Source of the DNA: Lachnospiraceae bacterium
GTDB lineage: Bacteria > Bacillota > Clostridia > Lachnospirales > Lachnospiraceae
DNA length: 23,018 bases
Reading direction: 5' to 3'
Assembly: GCA_004556655.1 (NCBI GenBank)
Contig: SFGF01000062.1
Location: 1 to 23,018, forward strand
The translations under genes were made by a program, and so were the position numbers. The notes beneath the pieces are model-generated. The model saw only the letters and a program-made list of their open reading frames with translations. It ran no database searches and was not told the origin of the DNA. The number at the start of each line of letters is the position of its first letter. Position 1 is the stretch's first letter. Below are positions 15,537-23,018 of this stretch, piece by piece.

Positions 15537-15557
15537 GATTAAGGAAGGAGGGTTTTC

Positions 15558-16652
15558 ATGGCAAACTTGCAAGAATATAAATGTCCTTGCTGTGGCGGTG
15601 CGATAGCCTTCGACAGTACGATTCAGAAGATGAAGTGTCCATACTGTGATACGGAGTTCGAAATGGATGCATTAAAGGGTTATGACGATGAGCTGCAGGA
15701 AGAACAGGCAGATAGTATGGAATGGGAAACCAATGCCGGTGGAGAATGGCAGGAAGGCGAAACCGAAGGATTACGTACCTACGTATGTAAGTCCTGTGGC
15801 GGTGAAATTGTGGGAGATGCCAATATGGCAGCGACCTCTTGTCCGTTCTGTGACAACCCGATTGTTATGATGGGACAGTTCTCTGGAGCATTAAGGCCGG
15901 ATTTGGTAATACCATTCAAGTTGGATAAAAAAGCGGCAAAAGAAGGACTGATGAAGCATTTGACCGGAAAACGTCTTTTGCCGAAGATCTTCAAGGATCA
16001 GAACCATATTGATGAAATCAAGGGAATCTATGTTCCGTTCTGGCTCTTTGATACCGATGTGGATGCAAATGTACGTTACCGGGCTACGAAATTACGTGTA
16101 TGGAGTGACAGTGATTACGATTATACGGAAACCAGTTACTTTATGGTACACAGAGGCGGTAGCGTTGGATTTGAAAATGTTCCGGTAGATGGTTCATCTA
16201 AAATGGCGGATGATCTGATGGAATCCATTGAACCATATCACTGTGCAGAAGCGGTAGATTTCCAGACTGCATACCTTGCCGGATATCTGGCAGATAAATA
16301 TGATGTGACTGCAGAAGAAAGTATCGAGCGTGCAAATGCACGTGTGAAACAATCAACTGAGGAAGCATTTGCTGCGACTGTTCAGGGATATAATACGGTT
16401 ACAGCGGAAAACAGCAGTGTACAGTTTAACAACGGTAAAGCGAAATATGCATTATATCCGGTATGGCTTTTAAACACGACATGGAATGGAAACAAATACA
16501 CATTTGCAATGAATGGACAGACCGGAAAATTCGTCGGAGATTTGCCTGTTGATAAGGCGGCAGCAACTCGCTGGACAGCGATTCTGGCAGTAGCATTCAC
16601 AGCAGTAACCTATGGTGCGGCGACGCTTCTGCACTTTATTGGACTATTTTAG
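15558..16652 (+). CDS. YdjG-like TFIIB-type zinc-ribbon membrane protein
   Basis: This is a 364-residue protein with AAGGAAGGAGGG before ATG 15558. Two zinc ribbons open it (CPCCGGAIAFDS ... CPYCDTEF at about 9-35 and CKSCGGEIVG ... CPFCDNPIVM at about 76-103). A long domain follows (PFKLDKKAAKEGL, YVPFWLFDTDV, YALYPVWLLNTTW), and a single hydrophobic helix lies at the C-terminus (about 340-362). This order matches Bacillus subtilis YdjG, which forms a membrane complex with YdjH that holds YdjI and PspA. The next gene, 12 bases on, is the YdjH-like partner, as expected. The family call is good; the complex is inferred from the Bacillus case. Confidence 0.83.
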   Translation: MANLQEYKCPCCGGAIAFDSTIQKMKCPYCDTEFEMDALKGYDDELQEEQADSMEWETNAGGEWQEGETEGLRTYVCKSCGGEIVGDANMAATSCPFCDNPIVMMGQFSGALRPDLVIPFKLDKKAAKEGLMKHLTGKRLLPKIFKDQNHIDEIKGIYVPFWLFDTDVDANVRYRATKLRVWSDSDYDYTETSYFMVHRGGSVGFENVPVDGSSKMADDLMESIEPYHCAEAVDFQTAYLAGYLADKYDVTAEESIERANARVKQSTEEAFAATVQGYNTVTAENSSVQFNNGKAKYALYPVWLLNTTWNGNKYTFAMNGQTGKFVGDLPVDKAAATRWTAILAVAFTAVTYGAATLLHFIGLF

Positions 16653-16664
16653 GGGGGTGACGGA

Positions 16665-17474
16665 ATGAAAAAGAAAATGATATCGTTTTTACTTATCCTC
16701 ATCCTTTGTCTTGGTATGACAATTCCGGCATATGCAGAGGATTCCGAAGGCTTTGCGGATGAATATTACCGGGTGAATGATCTGGCCGATCTTATGACTG
16801 ACAGTGAGGAAAGCAAATTGCTTGATGTGCTGGATGAAATCAGTATCCGACAGAAGATGGACGTAATCGTTATGACGACAGATACACTCGAAGGATTAAC
16901 GGTTGAGGAATTTGCAGATGACATGTACGACTACTGTGAATATGGATATGGAGCAGATAAAGATGGTGTGCTCTTATTGATCAGTACAGAAGATAATGAC
17001 TGTTACATATCAACCTGTGGTTATGGTATCACTGCTTTTACCGATGCGGGGATTAAGTATATTCCGAAACAGATGATGGATGATCTGAAATCGCAGGATT
17101 ATTTTTCCGCATGTATGACATTTGCTGAGCTGTGTGATGATTTTATTACACAGGCACGAAATGGAAGCCCATATACAGCACGCACACTTCCAAAAGACGC
17201 CTTACCATTCTATTGGATCTTTATTTCCATCGGTGTTGGTGTGATTCTGGCATTCGTTATCGTCGGAAGAATGAAGGCACAGCTGAAGACCGTTCGGTTC
17301 CAGGCTGCGGCAGGAAATTATGTGAAAGATGGAAGTATGAATATCACAGAAAGCAGAGATTTGTTCTTGTACCATACAGTAACCAAGACGGCAAAAGAAA
17401 AGAGTTCTTCAGGCAGCAGCACCCACACATCATCTTCTGGTAGAACGCATGGTGGTGGAGGTACGAAATTCTAG
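16665..17474 (+). CDS. TPM-domain membrane protein (YdjH/YgcG-like)
   Basis: This is a 269-residue protein with AGGGGGGTGA before ATG 16665. The signal peptide ends PAYA, cleaved before residue 25. Residues about 34-160 are a TPM domain (VNDLADLMTDSEESKLLDVL, KMDVIVMTTD, YGADKDGVLLLIS, ISTCGYG). A membrane helix lies at about 185-205, followed by a basic cytoplasmic part and a Ser/Gly tail ending THGGGGTKF, a hallmark of this group. TPM domains act outside the membrane; YdjH in Bacillus subtilis pairs with YdjG to anchor the SPFH-PspA stress apparatus. Gene order here (YdjG-like, YdjH-like) agrees. Any phosphatase activity is unproven. Confidence 0.85.
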   Translation: MKKKMISFLLILILCLGMTIPAYAEDSEGFADEYYRVNDLADLMTDSEESKLLDVLDEISIRQKMDVIVMTTDTLEGLTVEEFADDMYDYCEYGYGADKDGVLLLISTEDNDCYISTCGYGITAFTDAGIKYIPKQMMDDLKSQDYFSACMTFAELCDDFITQARNGSPYTARTLPKDALPFYWIFISIGVGVILAFVIVGRMKAQLKTVRFQAAAGNYVKDGSMNITESRDLFLYHTVTKTAKEKSSSGSSTHTSSSGRTHGGGGTKF

Positions 17475-17574
17475 GAAGGGGGTGACAGATGCTTTTGGTA
17501 TGATTTCTAGTATCTGTTTTTGTTTGCTATGATATATTTTGCTCTGGGAAACCCGCTTTCTATTCTTGGGTGTG

Positions 17575-17606
17575 GGTATATAGTTTCTGGACAACTCTAT
17601 TATACC
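17575..17606. repeat. Imperfect inverted repeat in the intergenic region
   Basis: GGTATATAG and CTATTATACC are inverted with one bulged base. The gap 17475-17716 holds no gene. A second pair of small hairpins lies at 17648-17664 (GCCGTA/TGCGGC) and 17668-17684 (GGCGTTT-CGC-AAACGCC). These could be operator, processing or insertion-sequence remnants; nothing decides between them. Confidence 0.35.
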
Positions 17607-17716
17607 ATATCCAGTGAGGGGGTATTTCATTTTTAGTAACAAAAAATGCCGTATTTATGCGGCTTGTGGCGTTTCGCAAACGCCTAGATAATAAGTAATT
17701 GAAAGGAGAGAAGATT

Positions 17717-18457
17717 ATGAGAAAAAAGTTGAATTTGTTATTTGGACTAGTGCTTATCATCAGTATGATAGTATTGACTGGTTGTGGAGGCTCCGGAGAA
17801 ACAGGAGAAAAGAACCCGTATGAAGGGAAATGGGTAGCGGTGTCCGCTCAGATGATGGGAATGTCCGTCAGTATAGATGAAGTTTTCGGAGGAGATTTTG
17901 AATTTGAAGTGAAAAATGGCGGAAAAGTTTCCTTTTCAGCTGGAGACACTACAGGGAATGGAAAATGGTCTGTCGAAGATGATCAGTTTATCTTGAGCAT
18001 CGAAGGAGAAGAAATGGTGGGAATCATCGGAAAAGATATTATTTCTTTTGATAATATGCTCGAGATGGGAGTAAAGGTGATTTTTGCAAAGGATGGAACG
18101 GATGCAATGGATCCGGCACTCTATCTGACAGAGGAGGAAAATGCAGTCATAGGTGAGTGGGCTGCAGAAAGTGTGGAAGAACTTTTAGGAGACGGACCTC
18201 AGACTTCTATGGAAGGAGTAGACAACATCAATGATGCACTGCGTCTTGATTTCAAAAGTGACCGTAATGTAACAGTTATTTATAAAGGGGAGGAGATTGG
18301 GACTTTCCCATGGTCAGTTGCACTGGGATATTGTTCGATTGAATCAGAAAATCCATCTCTTACAGTGATGATAAATGACGATGGTACTTTGAAAGTAGAC
18401 TACAGTGATGATGATGACTACTACACATTCCACTGTGTAAAAAGTGACAGTGAATAA
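17717..18457 (+). CDS. Lipoprotein with two lipocalin-like repeats
   Basis: This is a 246-residue protein. ATG 17717 follows GAAAGGAGAG; TTG 17699 in the same frame lies upstream of that site and is rejected. The signal peptide ends in LTGC with Cys23. The mature protein has two similar halves: one begins YEGKWVAVSAQMMG and runs to GNGKWSVEDDQFIL, the other begins VIGEWAAESVEELL and runs to IGTFPWSVALGY. Each is strand-rich and lipocalin-like in layout. It is surface-anchored and probably binds a lipid or peptide; this is inference from the fold pattern. It ends 40 bases before the next lipoprotein gene. Confidence 0.7.
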   Translation: MRKKLNLLFGLVLIISMIVLTGCGGSGETGEKNPYEGKWVAVSAQMMGMSVSIDEVFGGDFEFEVKNGGKVSFSAGDTTGNGKWSVEDDQFILSIEGEEMVGIIGKDIISFDNMLEMGVKVIFAKDGTDAMDPALYLTEEENAVIGEWAAESVEELLGDGPQTSMEGVDNINDALRLDFKSDRNVTVIYKGEEIGTFPWSVALGYCSIESENPSLTVMINDDGTLKVDYSDDDDYYTFHCVKSDSE

Positions 18458-18497
18458 CTGAAAAGGATGTGGAAATCATGAAAGGAGGGAAGACGCC

Positions 18498-19976
18498 ATG
18501 AAAAAGAAACTGTGGTGTGTGCTGTGTATCATGATATGCATGATGATGATAGCGGCATGTGGACAAAAAAAGAATCCGGAGAAGAAAAAATCGGAAAAAG
18601 CAGAGCAGGAAGAAACAGAATTTAAAGACAGAGAAAGTCTTAAATTAAGTTTATTTACAGTGTATTATCCGAAGGCATGGAACTACGATAAAGAGAATAT
18701 GAAGAAAGATGAAGAATATTCTTACGTTAGATTTTTTGATGGAGATACAGTAGATGGATCCGAGAATGTCATTTCTATAGAAGCGACCAAGGAGGATTCA
18801 TATACATATCGAAAGAGTTTAATTGCCTTTGGAGTGGATTTAGAGGCATATGCTGAAGGGAAAATGGACACTGTAACAATAGGAAATGCAGAATATACAG
18901 CAATGCCGGAAAGTAATTCCATAGAAAAAACGTATATGTATCGTTATGAACAGTCTGGCACATCCTATGATATCAGAGTAAGAGGACAGGAAATAGATGA
19001 TTCTGACAAAGAATTGTTAGAAGGAATTGTGCTGAAATTAGAGGATGAAGGAAATAAAGACGCACCATGGCCATGGGAGGGAGAGCCTGTTGAACCTGTA
19101 TTGGCAGAGCAGATGGTAGGTTCTTATACAATCGTTCCGGAATATATCCCATTTAAAGAAGCACAGGGAGTTATGCAGATTATGGATCATCAGTTTGTAA
19201 AACAGGGCAATCAAGTGTTCCATTTGCTGGAGAACAAACTGGATACTTATGAATATTCAGAAAGTGGACTTGAATTCGTATCTTCGATGGAATTAGACGA
19301 TGATTTTGAATATTTGTCTGGGGACAGCAGTGGAATGTTATATCTTTCGCCTGGAATTGGAGATGTAATTGGCGTAAAAGATGGGAAAAAGGCACTTCAG
19401 ACAACAGTAGACGGAGATCTGAATATGCATCCATCCGGAGAATGGGGAATCAGTTTCTGGGTGAACAGTGATACTCAGAAGATTGCGAATCAAGGCGGTA
19501 ACCTGACGGCAGAACCGTGGATACTGACCGGATTAAATAAAGATGAAGAACGCAAGGGACTGTTTTCTATGATAGATGACGTACAGATCACGAATAGTCA
19601 TATTATGGTTGCCGGCTCCATGGCTGTGGAAGATGAAGGCACAAAAATTGTTGTCTATGATTATGATGGCAATCAGCTTTTGAAATTAGGTGGAGAAGAT
19701 ATCAGTTCTCCGGACAAGCTCGGTTCCATTACAGGCATGGCGGAAACAGAAAATGGTTTTGTGGCTGCAGATGGAAATATGCGTGAAATACAATTTTGGG
19801 CAAAAGATGGAACGCACGTAGGTGCAATTTCTACAGAGGACATATTTGGTGTCAGTTATCCATGGCTGGAAGATATGCAGCTTTTAGATGACGGCTCTCT
19901 GTTAATTATGCTGACACAGGAACGAGACGACGGATCAGCAAATGAATTGATGTTTTTCAGGTTGACAGGATTTTAA
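18498..19976 (+). CDS. Large lipoprotein with beta-propeller-like C-terminal part
   Basis: This is a 492-residue protein with AAAGGAGGGAAG before ATG 18498. The signal peptide ends IAAC with Cys21, followed by a Lys/Glu-rich spacer. Residues about 45-180 resemble the lipoprotein at 12699 in order of motifs (FTVYYPKAW, VISIEATKED, TYMYRYEQSGTSYDIRVRG). From about residue 210 to the end, short repeated strand units (QVFHLLENKLDTYEYS, KIVVYDYDGNQLLKLGG, MREIQFWAKDGTHVGAI, LEDMQLLDDGSLLIML) read like a beta-propeller. It is anchored on the outer face. It is the last gene of the cluster and ends at a strong terminator. Function unknown. Confidence 0.7.
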   Translation: MKKKLWCVLCIMICMMMIAACGQKKNPEKKKSEKAEQEETEFKDRESLKLSLFTVYYPKAWNYDKENMKKDEEYSYVRFFDGDTVDGSENVISIEATKEDSYTYRKSLIAFGVDLEAYAEGKMDTVTIGNAEYTAMPESNSIEKTYMYRYEQSGTSYDIRVRGQEIDDSDKELLEGIVLKLEDEGNKDAPWPWEGEPVEPVLAEQMVGSYTIVPEYIPFKEAQGVMQIMDHQFVKQGNQVFHLLENKLDTYEYSESGLEFVSSMELDDDFEYLSGDSSGMLYLSPGIGDVIGVKDGKKALQTTVDGDLNMHPSGEWGISFWVNSDTQKIANQGGNLTAEPWILTGLNKDEERKGLFSMIDDVQITNSHIMVAGSMAVEDEGTKIVVYDYDGNQLLKLGGEDISSPDKLGSITGMAETENGFVAADGNMREIQFWAKDGTHVGAISTEDIFGVSYPWLEDMQLLDDGSLLIMLTQERDDGSANELMFFRLTGF

Positions 19977-19986
19977 TTGAAAAAAT

Positions 19987-20032
19987 AAAAATCGCTTGCC
20001 GGCAGAAATTTATCTGCCGGCAAGCGATTTTT
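19987..20032. terminator. Intrinsic terminator with perfect 20-bp stem
   Basis: The arms 19987-20006 and 20013-20032 are exact reverse complements around the loop AATTTA. The GC-rich core is TCGCTTGCCGGCAGA, flanked by A and T runs on both sides, so it could act in both directions. It starts ten bases after the last lipoprotein stop codon and would also serve the former minus-strand exchanger gene fragment. Confidence 0.92.
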
Positions 20033-20093
20033 CTGTTTTCTGTTTCCAATATAAAGGTAGAATTTTATCACATCAGTGAATCAATTTTCATAT

Positions 20094-20215
20094 TTATCGT
20101 ATACAGATATATACAACATAAATGGCATAGAGGATCAACATCAGGATCCCCTCCTTTTTATCGAGTGCTTTTTTGGTCCATGCCATAATCCATACGATAA
20201 CACTGAATACAAGCG
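20094..20215 (-). pseudogene. C-terminal remnant of a Na+/Ca2+ exchanger (CaCA family)
   Basis: Read on the minus strand, the last ~40 residues of an open frame give VPLVFSVIVWIMAW, KKALDKKEGILMLILYAIYV and a stop after YICIR. A hydrophobic helix, a basic loop with KxEG, and a final helix rich in Leu/Tyr are the usual end of calcium/sodium antiporters of the YrbG type. The rest of the gene is absent: sequence upstream of about 20215 belongs to a relaxase fragment in the opposite direction. The terminator at 19987-20032 lies correctly downstream of it. Recognition is by eye. Confidence 0.45.
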
Positions 20216-20547
20216 GAACAGCTTGGAAGTGTATTGAAGGACGGGAGTTTATCATTGCACTTCCGGAAAGTTTTGTTGAGTACAAGGAAGATGATGTGGT
20301 AAGGCTTTTCACGGACAGCTTTCATAAAAGGTACGATGTGGAATGCAGTGCGGCACTTCACCATAACAAGAAAATGACCAATTACCATATTCATCTCGTA
20401 TTCAGCGAACGGAAAATGCTGGAACATCCAGAAGTGAAAATTGCTACCAGAAATATGTTTTATGATGAGCAGGGCAAGCACAGACGCACGAAGAAAGAGA
20501 TTTTAGATGAACAGGGAAATCTTCGGGCAGGATGCAGTATTATTTAG
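20206..20547 (+). pseudogene. Internal fragment of a MobA/MobL-type relaxase
   Basis: The frame reads WKCIEGREFIIALPESF, then ALHHNKKMTNYHIHLVFSER and ATRNMFYDEQGKHRRTKKE. The H-x-H in NYHIHLVFSER is the metal-binding histidine region of MobA/MobL relaxases, which nick plasmid or element DNA at the transfer origin. The N-terminal part is missing (the join with the exchanger fragment is near 20206-20215), and the frame stops at 20547, directly after AGCSII where family members continue. About 110 residues remain of a protein usually several times longer. It is certainly non-functional, a relic of another mobilisable element. Confidence 0.75.
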
Positions 20548-20695
20548 GTAATTGCGAAACTCGTTAGATTTATTTGTGTTTAGAACACAAAAAGAAAGAG
20601 CTTTACATTTGGGATATAACTTAAACATGGGGAGTGACTAATTTATACTTTGGGGCGCACTTAAATAAACCTCTGATTTAATTAAGCTGGTAAGC

Positions 20696-20838
20696 CTAAG
20701 CAATGAGTGGTTTCAAACTGCGAATATATTCATGATGATGAATTTTGTCTGCAAGAACAACGGTAATAAGTTGTGTGATACCTGCAAGGATCAAATCTGC
20801 ATGGAGCGTTTTTTCGTTTTGTGTTTTTCGTCCGGCAA
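20696..20838 (-). pseudogene. Possible tail of an unrecognised minus-strand gene
   Basis: The minus-strand frame ending at 20696 reads KTLHADLILAGITQL, VVLADKIHHHEYIRSL and stops. Codon use looks coding, and it ends close to the junction with the YaiI-like gene. I do not recognise the family. It may be part of a transposase or membrane protein, or a chance frame. The stretch 20548-20695 between it and the relaxase fragment holds only a small hairpin (TTTGTGTT-TAG-AACACAAA, 20573-20591). Confidence 0.25.
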
Positions 20839-20840
20839 AG

Positions 20841-21299
20841 ATGCAAATATTTGTTGATGCAGATGCCTGCCCTGTAGTTGCAATCATTGAAAAAATCGCA
20901 AAAGAAAATAGTGTTCCGGTAACGTTGTTGTGTGATACGAATCATGTTCTGTCATCAGCTTATAGAGAAGTTGTTGTTGTCGGTGCAGGAGCAGATGCAG
21001 TAGATTATAAACTGATCAGTATCTGCCATAAAGGAGATATTGTCGTATCACAGGACTACGGTGTAGCTGCAATGGCATTGGGAAAAGGTGCTTATGTTAT
21101 TCATCAATCAGGTAAATGGTACACGAATGATAATATTGATCAGATGCTAATGGAACGTCACCTGAATAAAAAAGCCAGAAGAAGTTCCCGTAAATGTCAT
21201 ATCAAGGGACCGAAGAAGCGGACGGAGGAAGATGATGAAAGATTCGCTCAATCTTTTGAAAAAATGCTTTTGATGGCACGTGAGAAAGATGTCAGATGA
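20841..21299 (+). CDS. YaiI/YqxD family protein (DUF188, PIN-like)
   Basis: This is a 152-residue protein from ATG 20841. The frame is open upstream to 20745 but only across the fragment zone. The hallmark MQIFVDADACPV opens the protein, followed by VTLLCDTNHV, VVVVGAGADAVDY, GDIVVSQDYGVAAMALGKGA and the C-terminal KKRTEEDDERFAQSFEKML. These are small conserved bacterial proteins with a PIN-nuclease-like fold and acidic residues at the putative active site; substrate unknown. No ribosome binding site is visible before the ATG, consistent with loss of the original upstream region at a recombination junction. The body of the gene appears intact. Confidence 0.88.
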   Translation: MQIFVDADACPVVAIIEKIAKENSVPVTLLCDTNHVLSSAYREVVVVGAGADAVDYKLISICHKGDIVVSQDYGVAAMALGKGAYVIHQSGKWYTNDNIDQMLMERHLNKKARRSSRKCHIKGPKKRTEEDDERFAQSFEKMLLMAREKDVR

Positions 21300-21309
21300 G
21301 GAATTATAG

Positions 21310-21828
21310 ATGCAGAGGAACAACAGAAGCTATAAAGACTTAAAACAAAAACAGAAGAGTGCAATAGCAGATAAAACATACAAAATGTACTTGAAGTTTT
21401 ATCTTGAGAATCAGCGAATGCCGGTTGATGCTGAAGTGAATGATATATGCAAAAGGTTGTTTACAGCAGTTCAATCGCTTGCTCCTAAAACGGAATATGA
21501 AGAATTTTATAAAATTATGGAAAAGCGTGAAAAGAGTTATGAAGAACGTATCCTGAGAGACATTCAGAGTGGGATTACACTGGAAACACTTATGGCAAAA
21601 AAACATAAGAAAACGCCGGAAGAAAAAGCAGCTGTTGCGAAACAAAAGAAGCAGCAGAGGCGAGCAAGACGGAAAAAAGAAACAAGAGATAATCTGGCTA
21701 AAAAAGAAATTTTGCAAGATGACAGATTTTTCTTTATTGCTGGTTATACCTCCGGAGGTGCACCGTATGGTGTCACCTGGGAGGAAATGGGTCTGAAACC
21801 TTGGGAAGATTTGGAAGAGAATAATTGA
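21310..21828 (+). CDS. Basic protein of unknown function
   Basis: This is a 172-residue protein, ten bases after the YaiI-like gene, with GAGGAA before ATG 21310. The N-terminal half is helical and includes the segment YLENQRMPVDAEVNDIC. The middle (about 98-130) is strongly basic, with runs such as KKHKKTPEEKAAVAKQKKQQ. The C-terminus is a conserved-looking block, DRFFFIAGYTSGGAPYGVTW ending in a Lys-Pro-Trp motif. There is no signal peptide or membrane segment. The basic linker suggests nucleic-acid contact, but I do not recognise the family. It is probably co-transcribed with the YaiI-like gene and converges on the relaxase gene. Confidence 0.65.
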   Translation: MQRNNRSYKDLKQKQKSAIADKTYKMYLKFYLENQRMPVDAEVNDICKRLFTAVQSLAPKTEYEEFYKIMEKREKSYEERILRDIQSGITLETLMAKKHKKTPEEKAAVAKQKKQQRRARRKKETRDNLAKKEILQDDRFFFIAGYTSGGAPYGVTWEEMGLKPWEDLEENN

Positions 21829-21844
21829 GTTGTCAGTGCAATTT

Positions 21845-23018
21845 TTATTTATCTCTTGTGACTGAAACTGGTTCCCGTTTTGCCGGAAGTAAGTCAGAAC
21901 TGATCTCTGGAGCATCGAGGAGTGCAGTGAAATTCTGCTGAATGATCTCCAGTGTATTCTGCTTTTTCTGTAATTCCTGTTTTTCCCGGACAGTAGCAGT
22001 CTGTTCACATTCAAGATTTTCAATTCGCTTCTGGATTTTATTAGAGCTTGGGATTTTGGTGACACCGAGATCCTGAAGCTCTTTTTTTAGTGAATCGTGG
22101 AGTTGGTATTCTGCCTGATGCTTACTGCGGTATGCTTTTGGATTTTTTGCAGATTTGCAATCTTCAATCACTTTACGGCAGAGCCGGTAAGAATCACAGT
22201 GTTTCTGAATGACTTTCTGTCTGCTCAGATTATTGTTGATTTGTGTTATTCTCTGATCAGCCGCTTTAACAGAAGCTTCAATGTCAGAAACATGCTGCTG
22301 GAAATCTTCATAATTCAGCAGGTTATTTTCGGAAAGATAGTTGAAGGTGCGGGCTGCCTCTTTTAGATTATTGAGCTTTGCCCATCGTTCAAATCCCTCT
22401 CGATTTCCAGTTGTGACATAAGTGGAGATATTGATATACAAGCGAGCTTCTCTGGACAGATGTCTTGGAGTTTTTACTTTGCTACGATTTTTAGCCAGAC
22501 GGATGCGAACATTTTCTTCGGAATAATAGCTTCCGAGAGATTTCATATAAGTGAAGTTCTGCTGTTCCGGTGCACGGAATGACAGGTGCTTTCCTTGGCG
22601 GATTTCATATCCGGCTAACTGCATTTTCTGTAGAAATTCCTCATAGTTGATGGAAGTCCAGATTGCCTTATCAACTGCAACACGTAGCTTGGCTTTCCAA
22701 CTGGTGCCACGATGATATTCCATATTCTCTTTATAGCTTTTACCTTTTTCTCCGGTTGGCATACTGGTGGCAAGTCCGTTTTCATGGCAAATGCGATTAC
22801 TGATCCGGCAGATTTTATGGTAGCTCCGCTTATTGGAAACATACTTGTGATGATCAACAAAGCTTGCAGCGTTGAAGATGATGTGGTTATGGATATGATT
22901 TTTGTCAACATGGGTACTGATCACATATTCATATTTTCCTTTCAGTACTTCGTTTGCAAATTGTTGCCCTAAGCGATGGGCAGTTTCGGCATCAACTTCT
23001 CCAGGTTTAAATGACTGG
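21845..23018 (-). CDS. Relaxase/mobilization nuclease, partial (VirD2/MobP-like)
   Basis: The minus-strand gene enters from the right edge, so the N-terminus with the catalytic tyrosine is outside. At the edge it reads QSFKPGEVDAETAHRLGQQF, then THVDKNHIHNHIIFNA, the His cluster that holds the metal in relaxases of conjugative elements. Next come SNKRSYHKI and ISNRICHENGL, typical of the Tn1549/CTn relaxase group. The C-terminal ~200 residues are coiled-coil rich. The protein would nick and pilot the transferred strand. The C-terminus appears complete, with a stop at 21845-21847. A different relaxase type from the fragment at 20206. The gene converges on 21310-21828, leaving 16 bases between the stops and no obvious terminator. 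Confidence 0.88.
   Translation of the reverse strand, partial: QSFKPGEVDAETAHRLGQQFANEVLKGKYEYVISTHVDKNHIHNHIIFNAASFVDHHKYVSNKRSYHKICRISNRICHENGLATSMPTGEKGKSYKENMEYHRGTSWKAKLRVAVDKAIWTSINYEEFLQKMQLAGYEIRQGKHLSFRAPEQQNFTYMKSLGSYYSEENVRIRLAKNRSKVKTPRHLSREARLYINISTYVTTGNREGFERWAKLNNLKEAARTFNYLSENNLLNYEDFQQHVSDIEASVKAADQRITQINNNLSRQKVIQKHCDSYRLCRKVIEDCKSAKNPKAYRSKHQAEYQLHDSLKKELQDLGVTKIPSSNKIQKRIENLECEQTATVREKQELQKKQNTLEIIQQNFTALLDAPEISSDLLPAKREPVSVTRDK

Noticed and set aside
17640..17690. Minus-strand terminator (hairpin followed by TTTTTT on the minus strand)
   Set aside because: No minus-strand gene lies upstream of it, and the 6-bp stem is weak. Kept only as a note in the intergenic repeat entry.
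21340..22065. 241-residue open frame on the minus strand
   Set aside because: It overlaps both the basic protein gene and the relaxase 3' end in a shadow frame. It is rich in Phe/Cys/Ser from antisense A-rich codons.

Overview
The window looks like accessory DNA from a low-to-mid GC gut-type Clostridia (Lachnospiraceae-like) genome. Evidence: strong AGGAGG-type ribosome binding sites, lipoprotein signal peptides, intrinsic terminators, and conjugative-element genes typical of Tn1549/Tn916-type integrative elements at both ends. No rRNA, tRNA or CRISPR array was seen.

Layout. (1) 1-2640: tail of a conjugation module. A cell-wall hydrolase (M23 + NlpC/P60) runs in from the left edge and loses its homology abruptly near position 514. 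It is followed in another frame by a large YodL-domain protein that ends at a terminator. (2) 2911-10051: a compact signalling cassette on the + strand: small excisionase/MerR-like HTH protein, 7-TM membrane protein with a degenerate kinase-like tail, PAS-containing histidine kinase, NarL/LuxR response regulator, terminator, then a second unit behind a candidate NarL-type box: a stand-alone pseudo-receiver (D54E), a solute-binding lipoprotein with no permease, and a membrane-anchored extracytoplasmic-sensor LuxR regulator. Tandem hairpin terminators follow. (3) 10286-19976: a long + strand gene set dominated by zinc-ribbon proteins and lipoproteins. It contains relatives of Bacillus subtilis YdjI (SPFH), YdjG (zinc ribbon) and YdjH (TPM domain), the envelope-stress partners of PspA, but no PspA. 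It closes with a perfect 20-bp terminator hairpin. (4) 20040-20840: a scrapyard of gene fragments (end of a Na+/Ca2+ exchanger, middle of a MobA/MobL relaxase, an unrecognised tail). (5) 20841-21828: YaiI/YqxD-family protein and an unrecognised basic protein. (6) 21845-23018: a second relaxase on the minus strand, running off the right edge.

How the genes may work together (inference): the cassette in region 2 reads as a two-step relay. The membrane protein and kinase activate the response regulator, which would switch on the second unit. There the lipoprotein could present a ligand to the membrane LuxR regulator rather than to a transporter. Region 3 reads as a membrane/envelope stress module. 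Whether regions 2 and 3 are cargo of one element or of nested elements cannot be decided from the window.
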